From: Tritrichomonas musculus
Taxonomy: Eukaryota; Parabasalia; Tritrichomonadida; Tritrichomonadidae
Assembly (NCBI GenBank): GCA_039105265.1
Contig: JAPFFF010000041.1
Span: 1,178,001-1,242,000, forward strand
Direction of reading: 5' to 3'
DNA: 64,000 nt
A program made the position numbers and the translations under genes. This document shows, one piece after another, positions 61,528 to 64,000 of this stretch (positions are counted from its first letter, which is position 1; every line of letters begins with the position of its first letter). The notes below the pieces were generated by a model. That model was not told the DNA's origin and did no database searches. It worked only from the letters and a program-made list of their open reading frames with translations.

Positions 61528-62001
61528 ATGAGTAACGCAGAGATAACAGAATTAAGAAAGTTGTTACAGGAATTCAAGAAACCAGAAAAGAAACCAAGAA
61601 AATTATCAGCATTAAATAAATTTAAGAAATATGTTATGGGAAGAGTTACTGAAAAAGCTTTAGCAGAAACAAATTATGTTGATTTAATTCCAGTTGACAA
61701 AATGAGATTATTATGTAAAGCTTATCCAATTGTTTGGAATCAATTAGTTTTACAACCACTTTATCAAGAATATGGTTTAACAACAGAAGAAGAACAAAGA
61801 AGATATCGTGGAAATAAAACAACTCAAGAAGATTATCATAAAATTGTTGACGGTTTAATTGAAAAATTGAAAACTGGACCAAAAGACGATAGACAACATT
61901 TTGAAGAAGATATTGAACAATTATTAGTAGCTGCAATTCAACAAGCATCAAGTGAATTTGATGATGATGATGATGGAGAAGAAGAAATTACTGAAGAGTA
62001 A
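61528..62001 (+). CDS. Small protein of the virus-like element (157 aa), unknown
   Basis: The N-terminus is a Lys-rich helix (LRKLLQEFKKPEKKPRKL), the middle is globular with aromatic residues (YVDLIPVDKMRLLCKAYPIV) and the C-terminus is strongly acidic (FDDDDDGEEEITEE). It lies between the giant gene and the packaging ATPase, with short spacers and the same direction. The upstream TTTTTATTCAAAAAT resembles the TTTTTATTGAAAAAT before the giant gene, so they may share a promoter type. Confidence 0.6.
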   Translation: MSNAEITELRKLLQEFKKPEKKPRKLSALNKFKKYVMGRVTEKALAETNYVDLIPVDKMRLLCKAYPIVWNQLVLQPLYQEYGLTTEEEQRRYRGNKTTQEDYHKIVDGLIEKLKTGPKDDRQHFEEDIEQLLVAAIQQASSEFDDDDDGEEEITEE

Positions 62002-62047
62002 ATTTTTATTACTTTTTTTTACATAATTTAGTCGGAATTTAAAAAAT

Positions 62048-62911
62048 ATGAGTGACAGTGATTATTTCAGTGATAGCGAAGAAGAAGAAGTTAATTTTGC
62101 AAAAGAAAACATTAGATCAAAAATAAAAGCAAGGTTAAAATCAAATTTGAGTCCAAAAAATGATTCTTTAATTGCTCCAATTCATGAAGATATTGTTGCT
62201 AAATATAATTCTGTTAATGTTATTGTAGGTAAACAAAGTATGGGAAAAACAGTTACAGCATTAGAAGAAATAATTAAAATTTCAATACTTAATACTCATC
62301 ATTTATTAGTTTATGTTACAAAAGATGGTGAAGAGAACGATAAAAGTTGGTTATCATTGAAACCATTATTACAAATGCCGACAGTAGTGGTTAGTGAAAA
62401 AGATGCTGAAAAATGTATCGATGAATTATTAGCAGCAAAAAGTTTATATTACAAAATTCGAAGAGAAAGAACAAAAAATAAAATTAAACAAGAACAACTC
62501 GATGATTTATTTAATGTTTTATTTGTTGAAGATTTTGATAGAGAATATTTACATTCAATTGTATTATTTGATGATATTTCTAATTCAAAATTATTCTCAT
62601 CTGAAGAATCATTTTTTAGTCAATTATTACGTAGATGTCGTCATACAAATATGTCTTATTTCTTATTAGTTCAAGGTTGGAAAGGGTTAAAACCACATAT
62701 TAAAAATGAAATAAGTACATTATATTTATTACCTGGTTTTAATAAACAACAATTACGTTACATTTATTCTCAAGCTGCTAGTAATTTAGATTTTGAAGAC
62801 TTTTTTGATGCATTTCAACAATTAAATGAAATGAAACATGAACATCCTGATGAACATCCAATGATTGTTATTCAATGTTCTTCAGGTGGTGATACATATA
62901 TTAGGTCTTAG
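62048..62911 (+). CDS. A32/FtsK-type DNA-packaging ATPase
   Basis: A 287-residue P-loop ATPase that would drive the element's DNA into a capsid. The Walker A motif is GKQSMGKT (residues 61-68) and Walker B is IVLFDDIS (about 171-178). After these come RRCRHTNMSYFLLVQGWKGL, which contains the conserved RH and Gln (sensor) positions, and PHIKNEISTLYLLPGFNKQQ, the typical arginine-side region of this family. Size and motif order fit Polinton and other virus packaging ATPases. Its last codons overlap the convergent gene by 11 bp. Confidence 0.85.
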   Translation: MSDSDYFSDSEEEEVNFAKENIRSKIKARLKSNLSPKNDSLIAPIHEDIVAKYNSVNVIVGKQSMGKTVTALEEIIKISILNTHHLLVYVTKDGEENDKSWLSLKPLLQMPTVVVSEKDAEKCIDELLAAKSLYYKIRRERTKNKIKQEQLDDLFNVLFVEDFDREYLHSIVLFDDISNSKLFSSEESFFSQLLRRCRHTNMSYFLLVQGWKGLKPHIKNEISTLYLLPGFNKQQLRYIYSQAASNLDFEDFFDAFQQLNEMKHEHPDEHPMIVIQCSSGGDTYIRS

Positions 62912-63203
62912 AGTTAATAAAATTTATAACATCATTCAAAGTAATTTTAATTTTTGCAATATCATCTTTTATCTTCAAAATTTCTGAATCGTCTTTTTCT
63001 TCTTCTTCATTGACCTTCTTTAACATTAATTCACCTTTGATTTTAGTAATACGATAACCTTGAATATGATACTTTTTGTTTAGTTTATGTGTTGTTTCTG
63101 AATCTAGTTGTTCTTTGTTCTTAGAATAGAATAAATTAAACTCATCCGTTGTGTTAAACTCTTTTAAATATTTTTGAATTGGTTCAATAATTTTCAATTC
63201 CAT
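62901..63203 (-). CDS. Small conserved-looking protein of the element (100 aa)
   Basis: A basic protein with a compact N-terminal part (KIIEPIQKYLKEFNTTDEF...THKLNKKYHIQGYRITKIKG), an acidic linker (EEEEKDD) and a C-terminal helix. The middle looks well ordered, but I cannot name a domain. It is convergent with the ATPase gene, with overlapping stops. Confidence 0.55.
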   Translation of the reverse strand: MELKIIEPIQKYLKEFNTTDEFNLFYSKNKEQLDSETTHKLNKKYHIQGYRITKIKGELMLKKVNEEEEKDDSEILKIKDDIAKIKITLNDVINFINSKT

Positions 63204-63255
63204 TTTAAAAAAAAATAAAATTTATTTAAACATTTTTGAAACTATTTAAAACAAT

Positions 63256-63387
63256 ATGCTGATTGAAATTCTCTTAGGAACGCTTGTTTTAATTGAATTA
63301 GTGAACACATTATTAAGAGTGATAAAACTTTTCCCTCCTGATGATCCACCAATAGATGAAGAAGTAAGAAGGCGAATGTATTCTTAG
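63256..63387 (+). CDS. 43-residue single-pass membrane protein of the element
   Basis: ATG at 63256. The product is MLIEILLGTLVLIELVNTLL, then RVIKLFPPDDPPIDEEVRRRMYS: one membrane-like helix followed by a Pro/Asp segment and a basic end. It overlaps the stop of the convergent 88-residue gene by 4 bp. The tight fit with both neighbours supports that it is real, though it is very short. Confidence 0.5.
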   Translation: MLIEILLGTLVLIELVNTLLRVIKLFPPDDPPIDEEVRRRMYS

Positions 63388-63650
63388 TCACCAGGTTCTT
63401 TATCATACGCAGGTTGTAAGAATTTATCTTTTCCTGTTGCATTCCAAGATTGAACACGATCATTCACTGCTCGAATTCCTTTGCCAACACCACCCAAAAT
63501 AGTTCCAGCAGTTCCTCCAACAGTTCCTCCTAATTTTTCTATGGCTGGTGCAACGTAATCTGATGCAAATTGTAAAATTTTAGGTCCATTTTTCTTTGCA
63601 AAGTTTGCAATATTGGTTCCGATTCTTTTAATCCATGTTCCAAAAGCCAT
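63384..63650 (-). CDS. Small glycine-zipper protein of the element (88 aa), possible minor virion protein
   Basis: An amphipathic basic helix (WIKRIGTNIANFAKKNGPKI) is followed by a Gly-zipper segment (GGTVGGTAGTILGGVGKGI) that could insert into or disrupt membranes. It resembles in style the small membrane-active minor capsid proteins of adenovirus-like and Polinton-like viruses, but homology is not shown. It is divergent from the next gene at 63727. Confidence 0.55.
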   Translation of the reverse strand: MAFGTWIKRIGTNIANFAKKNGPKILQFASDYVAPAIEKLGGTVGGTAGTILGGVGKGIRAVNDRVQSWNATGKDKFLQPAYDKEPGD

Positions 63651-63726
63651 CTTTTTTAATTTCGTCTATTTTTCATCTTTGAAAAAAATTGGCTTTTCGA
63701 ATTTTTTAAATTCTTCATAAAAACAG

Positions 63727-64000
63727 ATGACATATCAAAACGCACAATTTAAGAATTCAGGAAATGATGAAGGTGACATATTAAACTTTTTCAATAATCA
63801 TTTGAGGACATTAGTACAAAAGAATGGAGGAGATAATACTTTTTCAATTGTTGAGGAATTATGTCATGACAAAGATGAACCTATTCCAATTGGTACAAAA
63901 ACAAAAATAAGATTAACTCATTCTGGTCATACAATCTCCCAAATAGAAAAAGGTTTTATCAAATTAGATTTAGACATGAAACTAAAATTGAAAACACCTT
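63727..64000 (+). CDS. N-terminal part of a possible virion structural protein (cut by window end)
   Basis: The frame starts at ATG 63727 (MTYQNAQFKNSGNDEGDILN) and is open to the window edge. The part IGTKTKIRLTHSGHTISQIEKG reads like beta strands of a capsid-type fold, and a capsid gene is expected near the packaging ATPase. With only 91 residues visible the assignment is tentative. Confidence 0.45.
   Translation, partial: MTYQNAQFKNSGNDEGDILNFFNNHLRTLVQKNGGDNTFSIVEELCHDKDEPIPIGTKTKIRLTHSGHTISQIEKGFIKLDLDMKLKLKTP

Larger units (their letters stand above)
48690..64000. mobile_element. Polinton-like virus-like element, left part (continues right of the window)
   Basis: A sharp rise in GC at about 48.69 kb (AGTAGTTATAT then GCCACGATTTTTGC) marks the likely left end; Polinton ends usually begin AG. 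Parts seen in order: non-coding end, a signal-peptide protein (minus), a coiled-coil protein, a giant 3811-residue protein, a 157-residue protein, the A32/FtsK-type packaging ATPase, three small proteins and the beginning of a further protein. Integrase, polymerase, protease and the major capsid gene are not seen and may lie beyond the window. All visible frames are open, so the copy looks whole and young as far as it goes. It differs in codon use and end sequence from the element at 1-3544. Confidence 0.75.

Noticed and set aside
1-64000. CRISPR arrays, operons or bacterial ribosome binding sites
   Set aside because: No regularly spaced direct repeats with unique spacers were seen, and the gene families and promoters are those of a trichomonad eukaryote.

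Overview
The window looks like nuclear DNA of a trichomonad parabasalid, most likely a Tritrichomonas-type genome. Reasons: very AT-rich intergenic DNA, intronless protein genes, BspA-type leucine-rich-repeat proteins, kinase-Sel1 and LRR-kinase fusions, R2R3 Myb proteins, a subtilase and an iron alcohol dehydrogenase, TCA(C/T)-type initiator motifs a few bases before several start codons, and Polinton/Maverick virus-like elements at both ends. The organism call is an inference; no species marker gene lies in the window.

Layout. (1) 1 to about 3.54 kb: terminal part of a Polinton/Maverick with protein-primed-type DNA polymerase B (cut by the window edge), an integrase and a small ORF. (2) 3.66-20.5 kb: host genes. 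These are a bacterial-type ECF transporter S-component-like membrane protein (likely lateral transfer), a legumain/caspase-like (clan CD) peptidase, a kinase-Sel1 gene with one frameshift, a two-repeat Myb gene with TGA in place of a conserved Trp codon, two genes joined head to head that both lack 5' ends (one an ADP-ribosyltransferase with a full H-Y-E set), a lipid-anchored MGCxC protein, an RBR (Ariadne-like) ubiquitin ligase and a papain-like peptidase. (3) 20.5-30.4 kb: nearly gene-free DNA that I could partly resolve into small DNA transposons with inverted ends and target duplications, including one element nested inside another and one that carries a 132-bp piece of the next gene. (4) 30.4-48.1 kb: host genes. 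These are an LRR-kinase fusion, remnants of a trypsin-like protease and possibly an RCC1 gene, a type II membrane glycosyltransferase-like protein, a membrane-spanning PP1-type phosphatase, a large subtilase, an iron alcohol dehydrogenase, a decayed Sel1 gene, a BspA-like protein and a protein with nine 8-residue repeats. (5) About 48.69 kb to the window end: a second, different Polinton-like element, apparently whole as far as it can be seen. It has an A32/FtsK-type packaging ATPase, small virion-like proteins and an 11.4-kb ORF for a 3811-residue helical-repeat protein.

The host genes do not form operons; they are single transcription units on both strands, as in trichomonads generally. The signalling and protein-turnover genes (kinases, phosphatase, RBR ligase, three peptidase classes, ADP-ribosyltransferase) belong to families that are expanded in these organisms, so their closeness is not evidence of one pathway. 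The most unusual items are the giant ORF of the right-hand virus-like element, the ECF-S-like gene in a eukaryote, and the stack of transposon insertions with a captured gene fragment.
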